Of a DNA stretch of 64,000 nt, positions 49,562 to 61,000 are shown one piece after another. Made by a program: the position numbers and the translations under genes. The stretch is from Setaria digitata. Lineage: Eukaryota > Nematoda > Chromadorea > Rhabditida > Setariidae. The notes below the pieces were generated by a model. It saw nothing but the letters and a program-made list of their open reading frames with translations. It searched no databases and was not told where the DNA came from. Within the stretch, counting starts at the first letter, position 1. Every line of letters begins with the position of its first letter. The stretch covers positions 1-64,000 of the forward strand of contig RCAB01000030.1 of the NCBI GenBank assembly GCA_003640385.1, in the 5' to 3' direction.

Positions 49562-52003
49562 ATGTTATTCATGCTTATCTCTGTACCGTTCTTGCTAGTA
49601 TTGAGGACAGTAAGTTCTCAGAGACCGTACAGTTGCCTATTTGACCCAAAAAAATTCAATGAATCGCTACAGCATGCACCGATTATAATTAGTGCTACCG
49701 TATTAGATGTTACCGTTGACCCCCGAAATAGTCAGCTACAGGTAATTTGACATTCCCGTTAATTATTGTTCAGAAGGCAAGATGCTACATGTTGTTATCA
49801 GTATTCCAATTTGTTTCTTCTTACTCTTCAAATTTTCAAAGTTCGAGATTTAATTTGAAACTTATTTTAAAAATTTTAATTCAAATTAGATCGATTTTTT
49901 AAGCTATAGTTTTCATCCACTAAAGTTCTATATTCGGAATTCAATTTTCGAGAATATTAGGACAATTCTTAAACTTCATTCTAATTGGTAAAATAGACGA
50001 TATCCACCATTTCAAGATTTCATCAAATTTTGAGAAATATTTGTTTGTATGTGAAGGAATGCTTGTTTACTCCTCACAAAAGGATATCTACCTTGCTAGT
50101 ATGCTGTGCTCTATAAAGTTTGTAGTTTTAGACAGTTAATTTTCACTAACCATGATCATTTATTACTAACGATCAATTCAGCCTATTGCTCATGTCACTT
50201 AAACTTCTCTTTTTTTCTGAAAAGATTTCGATTCGTTGTTTCTGAGGTCAAAAACAACGAAGAATAGTGATTGACCTTTTGCGCACTTGCCTCCGGTCAG
50301 TAGGAGCTGTATTTTGCAAAGAATCGTATTTTTGTTTACTGTGATTCTCAGATTAAATGAAATACCAGAAAAATGTATTTAAATGATTATATAATATGTC
50401 TTTTTTTTTTCTGGAAAATTTTAATTCTCACCTTGAAATGGTTTTCCTCTGGTGTGAATGAGCTGGATCAGTTTGTCATGCCTTATGCCTTTTCTGGCTA
50501 AAGCAGATTTAGCTCGAACTCGAAGATGTCATATCTGTCTCTAGCGATGGACAGGAATGTTGACAGCTTAACAAAGGCAGTGGTCAGTCACTTTAAGTGA
50601 TAAAAATAAAATATATTCAAAACAAAAATTTTCTCCCATTGATTTCTAAGTTAATTTATTCAAGAAGGCAGGTGAGCCGAACCGAGTCGAGCTGAATTAA
50701 GCTAAGGATGTTTCGGCACAGATGGATTCCCATAACTATTAGTCTCTTATCTACCAATTTGTCTTCTCTTTTTGGCAACACTTTTACTTTAAACAACTTG
50801 CCGCAACCAAATGTTATCCTTTTTGATTTGTTTCAACAACTACAAAGCATCGAGAAGTAACATTCATTGGAAAGTTATTGCTTAATTCTTCCTAAAGCAA
50901 ATAACCAGTGATATCTGTCGCCAAGCTTCTGCAGAAAAAAAAAAAATGCTAAAAGTTAAACAGTTATTGGTTCTTTGATAAGGTCATTCATTAGTTTGAC
51001 CTATATAAAATATATCCTTTGCAGACCGCTACTGTCAGGATTAAGAGGATTTTCAAAGGTTTCAGTATTATCAATGGTAGAAAGAAAATAACCATTCATG
51101 GACTGGGCAATATACAGGTAATTGTTCTTTAGAGAAAAGTTTCACTTTAGAATAGATTTTGTTAAGCATTTTCCGACTGATTCAATTTTTTTTTTTTTTT
51201 TTTTTTTGAGCAATTACAATTACAACGAAATATGAAACTTGAACAGGGTAAGTTGCGCAAAGAAATATTGGAAATCAAGGATCGAAATTCTGCAGATTGA
51301 TTCTTTTATGGATTTTTTTTTTTTTTCAAGAAATTATAGCTAATCTCATTTTTTGTCCTTTGTTTGATTTCATTAATAATCTGAAGTTTTTTTTTGGATT
51401 TGAAATAGATTTTCAATTCTTTTTGTCTAAAAAGTATTATTGGGAAATACTAAATTCCCTGCTTGATACATTTTATAAGTCGATCTTTCCAATGAATCCC
51501 AACCTAGAGACACAATATTCTGGATCAGAAATACTGCCTCATGCCTGATATACCAGCAGTGCTTACTGTCTTTCACAAAAGATTTGTTTGCATAGCAATA
51601 AATTCTCAAAGTTTCATAAAAGCTAGTATTAGATGAATAAAAATGCATAAGCAATAAAGAACTGTTACTCATATTTGCCAATTTTTTTTTCCTGGAATCA
51701 AAATAGTTATATCAATAGAACAGAAGTGAGGGAAATATTAAGTTAATTTGTTTAATTACAAATCCCAATGATTGTCGTGGGAAATCCATAATTCGTCGGG
51801 AATCTGTTTATTTGCTCATGTTTTATGACAAATTTTTGTATGCTTTCTGTATTAGATTTGATTGCAGATTTGTCGCAGTATTCTGCATGAGCGAGATACC
51901 AAAATAATCCTCTTAAACGAGCTTAATGGATTATTTTATCTTAATTCATCTCTAGTTCCCATTAATTTGAATATTCTCGACTACCTCAATGCTCTCTTTC
52001 AAG
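49562..52003 (+). other. agr-1: Agrin signal peptide and NtA-like domain (exons 1-3)
   Basis: Residues 1-136. After the signal peptide the segment shares the vertebrate NtA landmarks: a T-V-x-V-D-P stretch (SATVLDVTVDP), V-R-I-K-R-I-F-K-G, a Gly-x-Gly turn before ICRS (as in GFGDPLICDN), DTKIILLN and YLNSSLVPINLNILDYL (as in LMLNSSLMRITLRNLEEV). In vertebrates this TIMP-like domain binds the laminin coiled coil. The next exon (53975..54010) is basic (WTYKRHRHIKR). Confidence 0.75.
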
Positions 52004-55000
52004 GTAATTTTTCTTAATCTCTCTTTTCCTTTTTCATATTTCTATTACAAGATTGGAAGTTGAAGTGAATTTTAGAAATGAAAATAAAACTTAAATGCTA
52101 TATATGAAAATCAGACAGAAAAAGAGAAAAAATCTTTTTTACTTTCTATTCATTTTCCTGGACCGACGATTGCCATTTAATAAAGTTTTATCAGTTCACT
52201 CTTACATTTCAAGTATTTCGCTCTTCCTCGTCTTCAGCTTTAAAATTAAACAAAAAATATATTGAAGGCAGTTAAAAAACAGTTTTGCCATCGCCTAGCA
52301 AATTAGTAATAATTAAATTACTCATCACCAAACGCTAATTTTTCGCACATTTACCACATACATAATTTCCAATAAAAGAGCTTGTTGCTTGACAAATTTT
52401 AGCAATTTCAAATGAAAAGAATGTTTTATGGCTGAATAAAAGTTGGAAGAAGCTAGCCGTCTGAAATGTCTCACTGATGGAAGCTTTGTCCTTTTCTCTT
52501 TTGTTCCGATTATCATGCACGAGTTAGAATATTCAACTTTAATTAGTCTTAATTAACCAGTATTGTCATCTGTCCCCATCCGGAACTTACAGTTTGGATA
52601 AATTTATACTTGTACTTAATGCGTAAAACATGTAATTATCGTAACTTCTTTCATCTCTTTGAAGGAAGTTCAGCCCCAGCTGTTTTTTATTTCCTAAGAA
52701 AAGTTCCCTGATGTTTTAATGCTTTTTTGCCCCTTCGGCTCCTTATAATTGGCTAACATTTGGAGCCGTCGGAGGTATTATTGGAACATATTTTGTTTAT
52801 TTTTGCCGATGCTAATTTACAACAGAAATTTGAGTTGGTAAGGAAAAAGACTCAAATTCGTACATTGAGAAGGAATTCAGGAAAATGTGAATCAGAAAAA
52901 ATTAAAGTTGCTCGAGATTTCTACCAATTAAATTTAAATTTCTGTAATGCTTAAATTCTCTTCTAAAACTTATATATGATTAAAAAACAAACTAACACTT
53001 GCATCACCTAAATCGCTGTTTGATACTAATGAAAATTTTTAATTTTTTTTTTTTTCATTAATCAGAGATAACCGTTCACCAAGTTGCTTGTGATTGATAT
53101 AACTGATATGATATCTTCTAATTATTTGCATTTGAAACGCTAGCAGAAAGAGAACATCGTTAAGTAATCCTGTCTAATCATTGAGAACTCTCGGTTCATC
53201 TTTTCCAACAGTTTACCTTATCTGTTTCTTCCAAATTTAATGATCATCTGGGTAGTTTTTTTTTTTCTTTATTTCAATAACGAAATGAGTACGTTCAACT
53301 GCATTTCGGTGATTTGCTTTTCTTCTCGAGCAATGTTCAGATAATGAATGCTTCCCATCCGTAAAGAATTGCAAGAAATGTGATACTTAATGACTCTTTA
53401 AGATAAAAGTGGCACTTATCGTAGCTTACGAGTTCCAATAACCCAAATAAGCTAATACGGAATCACAATCACCCCAAAGCTTTTTCACAATTAGAAATTT
53501 TATTTTCAAATTTATCCTATATTGCTATGGCCTAAAAATACTTCGGAATGACTAAAATAGATCTCTAGTTTTCCGGAAAACATGTAATTTTAAGATCATA
53601 TAATAAAATGATTGATAGTTTGAAAGAGAATGTCGAAAAATTAAAGCAAGCAATCTTAAAAATTCCATTTTAACTAATAAATGGAACAAGTTATCTGATT
53701 TATTTATTAAACAGTTAGTTATTAAGAGACTTATTAAATAGAATCAATAAAACAAAAGCCTAGATTAAAAGAGGCTTAGTTTAGCTGAAGCTTTTATGAA
53801 ATTATCGCTGAAATAACTATTTACAGGCTAATGATTGATTTATGCAAACAGAGGTAGTGTGTTTGATGTTCCTAGTTCAGTAAAAGTTCCACGATGAAAT
53901 TTTGTTTGATGCTTTAAATTAATTAAATATTCAGGTTTTTAATTTGTAGTTTGATCACTGTTATTTCTTTTCAGGCTGGACGTATAAAAGGCACCGGCAT
54001 ATAAAACGAAGTGAGGATTTTATTGACATTCTCCAATGACAAGAAATTTTTAAATTTAGATTTGAGTTCCTAACATATACGTTCTAAGCTTACGAAATTG
54101 CAAGGAGATTTTTCGTAGAAATGTGTAAAAATAGTCCTATTGAGTCGTAAAGCCCTCAGAAATCCAATAAAAAGGTCGTTTTTTTTTTTGTTGACTTAAT
54201 CGATTCAAGTGGTTTTTAATTAAAGTTGAGCGATGTTAGATATTTTGTTTTAAAATTGAACAACTATTCAATTATATCGTTTAAAATATGATTCGAAAAA
54301 AAAAAAAAAGAAAGTTTTTTTATAGCAAAATGTGAAGAAGTGCGATGTCCGTATGGCGCTAAATGTCGACCATATAGGTTAGAAATTTTCTTTTCAAATC
54401 TCTAAATTACAACAGATATTTGCAGAAAAAAACATTTAACGATTAAACACTATCATTTAATTAACATCTTAATTAAAGTCAATCTGATTAAAAGTTTTAA
54501 GCTTTTTTCAGAAATGCGGTTATAAAATATGTGCTACCGATATTAACTTCAGTTAGTGCAAATATTTAGTATGGTTTGAGTGATGTTATCAAGAGGTTAT
54601 CAATGTGATCATTTCCTCATTTCCAACCTTTATCCACTCGAATGATTCAAAGTTTCAGCGGCAAATGTGAATGTCGTTCTTCCTGCAATATAGCTGGTCC
54701 AACGGTGTGTGGAACTGATAATGTGAGCTACCTCAGCGAATGTCACCTTTCTGTGCGCTCCTGTCTTTCTCTTGCTGAAGGGAAACCGGAAATCCGAGTG
54801 AAGCAGATTAGCGCCTGTGGTAAGCCCTTTCATTTGATCAAATTTCTCAAAACTTCAAGTTATATCGTAAAGAAGTGAAGCTAAACAGATTTCAAAAGGA
54901 TTTAATTTTCTTTTACATTCCTAGCATGAAAAAGGAGCAATATTGCATTTGTTAAATAAGATTCTGGTAGCAATACGAACTGAATTTCATTTAGTTTCTA

Positions 55001-58000
55001 GTTTATATGGCTTCACATCCAATAATATCTACGAAGGGCTTGCTAAACAGTCCGTCGCTGTGTAAATTAGATCGAAAAAAAAAAGTCCATCTCTGAAAGA
55101 TAAAAATATTTTGATAATTTTACTAATTTTATAATGTAAGCAAGTTTTTCTTATCAGTCAATAGTTAATTAGATTTTAATTTTCGTTGCAAAAATTTTCA
55201 TTCTAATTATTTTTAATATCTGTTATAGAAAAAAAAAAAAAAAAACAGGAAAAGGATGTTACCGATTAATCAGTGCTGAGCCATATTGCAATTTATACAA
55301 TTTTTACTTTTATTTTTGAAGTTTGCGTAATTTCTATATGAGATATAAAAGTGGAAAGATGGATGCAATCGTTATTTTTAGTTCTAAAGCTGTTTTATTT
55401 CTTTAGAAAAGGAAGAAAATCAGGTAAATGGTATCGTTTATTTCAAATTGTATGTTGTATTTCGAGGAAAAATACATTCAGTTTTTTTGTGCTATTAAAA
55501 AGGAATGAAATTTTCTGGACTTCATTAAATAAATGGCTAAATGAATTTTTGAGGCAATACAGGAAAAATTTAAAAAAAAAAAACAGCAGGAGGACAGAAT
55601 GAAATAATGAAATGCTATTAATTATAACCAACCGCTGACCGGCTGCCTCACAAGTTGAAAAATAAAATTGGAATTTTTATCATTTTCATTTGTGTGTGTC
55701 AAAATGGTAGAAAGCGTGTACATAACGGAAATTGGCCAAGCTATATGAGGCAATCGAAGATACACTTGAGCCCATCACAAGTACTCCATCAGGCCATGGC
55801 AACGCTTTTTCTTTTCGATTCTTCCCACTCTGACACATTTTATTGTCTCGTTTTATAAAAAGGAAGTAAATAATTAAAACAAAATTGTACTGTTTGATTA
55901 ACGGATTGCAACATTTAATGTTGCCTCTTTGAACAAAGGCTTAGATGTCTAATTTTATAATCTTTTCATAGAAAGAAAAAATAATTGCAGAACTTAGATT
56001 ATTATTATTATTCAATGATTATTCAGTAATTTTAATCTCTCTCCTAAGCAATAGCAATAACTGAAATACCAACTTCTTCGATTACCAATATGTTAATTTA
56101 CTGTCACAGTCTGTTCGGCATTCTTCTTATTATCGTAATGAATCTAAGATTAATCTTGACATGCTACAAATGGACGAACGGTAAGTGCTTCTGCAATTAT
56201 AAACTAACTTATAAATAGTTAAATAATTCCATTTTTTTTTCTTTTGATTTGGTTCATGAAAGTTTTAGATTATGATTTAGGGCAAGAAATATTAATACAA
56301 GTTGACGGAATTGAATTTGTGTCCTGATTCTTCCTTGCTCTGTACCATAAAATTATTCACTTTTTATTATCATTATGCTGATACATCATCTGTACAACTG
56401 TTCATCGATATTCGTTTCAGAAAGACGTAATCCTTGCGAGGATCTAAGGTGTGGGCCTGGCGAACAATGTGTGATATCCGAAAATGAACAGGGCTATATC
56501 TCGGCACACTGTGTCTGCCCAGTTCAATGTGACAATTTTGGTGACAGCGTTGAGTCATCGCCGGTTTGTTCGAACGACGGAACTGACTATCCGTCGTTAT
56601 GCCACCTGCGAGCCCATGCCTGCAAAGCAAAGCACAACGAAAGTGTCAAGTATTACGGCAAATGTGGCAAGCATTTGTGTTCCTTCGAGATTTTCAGCAT
56701 TTAGTCTAACTAGGCTGAACTAACTGACTACTCATTATCACTGAGAGTTCTTTCTGCTGATGGAATTGTTAGAAATTTGGTTATGGATGGGACAAATCCT
56801 AGATGGAACTATTATCGTTCTTGAATTGCACACATTGTCACCCTTCATTCATTCCGTTCACCTTACATTTCAGATATTTTGAATTTCAGATCCTTGCAAA
56901 GATTTCGTCTGCTCCTCAGGTACAGTATGCAAAGTAACAGCAGACCGACGTGCCGAATGTCGTTGTTCACAGCAGTGCACGATGCATTCTGATCCTGTTT
57001 GCGCAACTGACGGGAATACGTAAGCCGCCTGTTTTCTTGTATTTGATTGATGTGAGAGGAGAGGAGGAAGAAGTTGGATGGTGAGCTAGAAAATGAGTAC
57101 AAACAAGATAAGAAGAAATTTATCAGTGCATTTATCGCTCTCATTCGATAGCAACCTGAAACATGAAAATTTAATTTGAAGATTTATTCTTATCAGATGT
57201 GAATGTTTCACTCTATAGAATTCACTATTTGGAAGGGTTTTTTTTTGTTTGAGATATGAGAATGAATGTCTGATGTCGGTGTCAGCATGTCGTCATGATA
57301 ACGAAATTCAGATTTATCACAAAGGACGCTGCAAAGGTTTCTTCTGCTACAATTTTATTTCGCTTCAAGGAATTAATCAGTCCTATTGATGTTATCATTT
57401 TTAGCCAACTGATTATAGCAATGTTAATAGGATTCAGATGCTTTCTTATAGTTCACAGATACAATGCTAGAATGATGATTAACATTAATTACTACATAGT
57501 AAGAACTGCTTTTTATGCTTCATTTTATAAGAGCCTCAGTTTCAAATCCATTATCACCACAACAGTCTTCTTCTCCCAAATGTTACCAAAAATGATTCAC
57601 ACAAATTACTGCCTATTTAGCTAAATTTAAATGATCCATTGCTTGATGTTTGCAGAAGATAATCCATGTAAATTAATTCACTGTTCCGATGGAGAGACAT
57701 GTCATATCCAGGAAAATGGTACGGCTACTTGCAGGTGCATTCAGTATTGTCCACCTGTTGCAAAGCCTGTTTGCTCCATTGTTCGTTCTACCATTATAGT
57801 TGTGCCAATTACTGTCACTTTTTTGTTTAATTCATTTTGGATTTCAAGTAAAAGTTCGTTCGCAGTATATTTTGCTGAAAATTTTCACCTTAATACTCCA
57901 GAATGGGAAGACATATGACAATGAGTGTGAGATGCGACGTTCTGCTTGTCTATCGAAAATACACAATGCCGTACGACATATTGGTACTTGTGGTAATTTT

Positions 58001-61000
58001 TCTTATCTTTCTTATCAGTCATTTTTAATTTCAGTAATTTTTCTTATCTTTTTTATCAGTTCTAATGCGAATAATTTTCCGTGTCTTGCAGGTACTAGAA
58101 GTGTTATTTTAAGCAAGCATATAATATCAGTTGAAGTTTAACTTCTTAAGTTCATTTAGTTCAAATTAAACAGGAAAATTTTATTGGAACTATTTTAAGG
58201 CTTTGGTGTATGCGCTGGTTATGATGGCTGCCGATCATCCGAAGTATGCGTTGAACGCAACGGACAGCCAGTTTGCGAATGCGAAACTTGCGATTCGCAA
58301 CTCAATGAAGTTTGTGCATCCGATGGCATTACTTACGCAAATGAATGCAAAATGCGTCTTGAATCCTGTTTGAGTGGCAAATTCATCTACCAGAAGTATA
58401 GCGGAATCTGTGGTCAGTCTTCCAACATATTTTAACAAAGTTGACACGTTGCATGATCAAGTAGGCGCAACTTGCTGTGAGTTGCGCCTAAGTAATAAAT
58501 ATGTCTTAGCAGTTTTTCGTGAATAGCTTTTTGAGAAGAATGAAGTTGGTCACGAAATAAAATGAGTTGTTATCCCGAAGATAAATTATTATTAAACTAA
58601 AAAGAGGAAGTGGATTAGTAAAACTAGAGTTTCTGAAGAGATCAATTATAAGCAGATGGTTGTGTCAATGTTCGATGTGAATTTTACGCCATTTGCGTAT
58701 CAGATGAAGCCGGCACTGGTAGCTGTCAATGTCCAACTCAATGCGCTGACGACAATTCCGGTTTCTTTTTTTTTTCGTTGGAAAATATGTATTGAGCGAG
58801 GTGTATCGGAAAAAATTCCGGAGCATCGGGAGAAGATAAAAACTTTGCTAGGATGGAGACTGAGTAGCTGCGGTCCTCACATAGCTGTTTCTCTGTCTAT
58901 TTGAACAATTTAAAATCAAACCGTAGCTATAGCTATCGATGATTTCAGAATGACTGCTTTCGTATGGTCATTTTCCGGAATGCTTATCATGTATGGGATT
59001 TTCAGGAATGATATGTGCTACAGATGGTATCACGTATCCTTCAGAATGCCACATGCGTTTGGCTGCATGTCAGCAACAAAAATTTATCGTCGTTGCTTTC
59101 CGAGGCTCTTGTGACAGTTGCTTAAATATAGTTTGTCCTGAAGGACAGCAGTGTGAAAATGGGATCTGTTCGTGTCCAAGTAGCTGTCCGGATGCTTCCG
59201 AAAAGAGTATTGTATGTTTGAGTTCTAGTTTGAAGTTTCTTTTAATTTGAAATGAATAATCACTCAAACAAGTAACAGACTAATTAGTTTTGCTTGAGCT
59301 CAAGTATTAATGAATTATCCTCTCAGGATGCTGTAGACAAGCAAAAACAGAATAAATAGATTTGACTTTTAAGGAGTTAGTCTAGACTGAAACTGATTCA
59401 GGAAAAAAGGTGAAGTATTATCAGTGATGTTTCGAAAACGGATAGCTAAAAGAATATATTTTTCTGAAGAACATTGAAGGTGTGTGGTACTGACGGAATA
59501 CTTTACCCATCGCAGTGTCATCTGAAGATGGCAATCTGTCACAAAGGCTTTCCCGTATCCATCCAACCTATCAGCAACTGTCCACAACCAAAATTGCGTA
59601 AAACAGGTTCGTCTTTTCTTTACTTGTTTAATTAAAAATAACAGAAGCAATAATGCATTTCAATTTTTGTTTTTTAAAATTCGACAGAATTTCAGTACCT
59701 CTGTCATTTACTGTTTTAAACTGTAATGAGAATGATGATGTATCTCCAAAATATGTGTGCTTTCTGAAATTTATTGCAATTTGTAACATTTTCCACAGTG
59801 CTAGCATGCATTACAGTACTCTCATTTGAATAATGTTATATTTTAATTGCAAGCTAAGTATTAATTTCCGGAATGAAAATTAACCAAAATAATAATTGGC
59901 AGTACGTGTGATATAATTACTGATAATATTAGAAATTCCATTTGCAAGCCTATTCTCTTTTCTTTTCATCCTTTCATATGTTTTCCTCTGCTATTTGCTT
60001 TTTTTCGAATTAATCATTTTGCATGTGAACATTCAATGCTAAATTGATTTTGTGTAGTAACTTATAATCCTATAATGCTATACTTCACTAAAGGTGCTTT
60101 TAACTTTACTCGGCTGTCCATTTCCCAGAGATAAAATCACTTTCCCATTTTGGGTAAATCTTCATATTCTTAACAAATTGTTCGCCGTACTATTTGAAGG
60201 AAGATAATTTCATGAGGCAGAGCATTTCGATGTATTGCTATTCCAAATTTATCTAGTTTGCAGGACTTGCGATGTTACGTCTAAAACTATGTTTGCTGTG
60301 CTTTGCCATAAAGCCGATGCATGTTGATATTCATTAAAGTTAATTGAAATTGGCTGGTGACCTGTTTATTCTTGAACTGTGAGATTTTTGGTATGGAAAA
60401 GAAGGAAATTTTTGAAATGATGGAGGTGAATTGGACATATTTATTTCATTTGAAATAAGCGATGATTTATGAACAAATTAATAAATACTAACTGCACTTG
60501 ATGGACTTAAGCTAAGTGATATTGATAGCTTCAAATTTCCTCTCACTCTCTTTTTCGGTTTTCCGTTTGACAAGATAAGGAAAAGGGGAAATGACATTAA
60601 GGAAATATCAAGCCGAATGATTATTCTGTAATTGAGCTTCGTCCAAGTGCGGTTATTGTTCAGGTAAATTTTCGACGATAAGTGGCTGCGATCAGCAAAG
60701 TTGTTCCTTCGGTGGAATTTGTGTAGTGCTCACCGGGGAGCATCTCTCTGATGTATGTTTGTGTGATTTTAATTGCGCCACAAACGGTGATGATGAAGCT
60801 ATTTGCGCCAGCGATGGAAACATCTACAATTCTACGTGCTTCATGGATTTGGCCTCCTGTCAACAGCAAAAGCCGATTTATCAGATGGCACCGATACATC
60901 TTTGTCATTATAATGGTAGTATAATACTGCGATTATAGCACGGGAGCTGTTGAAGGAGTAAATTGGCAGATAATGTTTAGAGTTTAATTAGTTTGTAACT

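Larger units (their letters stand above)
54326..60915 (+). other. agr-1: Agrin follistatin/Kazal repeats 1-8
   Basis: FS1 exons 54326+54659; FS2 56421; FS3 56890+57254; FS4 57656+57902; FS5 58200; FS6 58656 plus the first part of 59006; FS7 rest of 59006 plus 59480; FS8 60664. Each starts with a short C-x-x-C-x-x-G-x-x-C hairpin and continues into a Kazal fold with the C-x-(S/T)-(D/N)-G-x-x-Y-x-x-x-C motif, for example CATDGITYPSEC and CASDGNIYNSTC. FS4 reads CSINGKTYDNEC across an intron. FS5 is the longest single-exon copy. Confidence 0.92.

Noticed and set aside
52760..52954. 64-codon plus-strand frame in agrin intron 3
   Set aside because: Exons 3 and 4 already join in phase (1/1). This block has no acceptor/donor pair fitting that phase and no similarity to NtA or follistatin modules.
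55351..55858. Open frames in the 1.6-kb agrin intron between FS1 and FS2
   Set aside because: AT-rich, Lys/Phe-dominated, no cysteines in a follistatin pattern; flanking exons join directly in phase.
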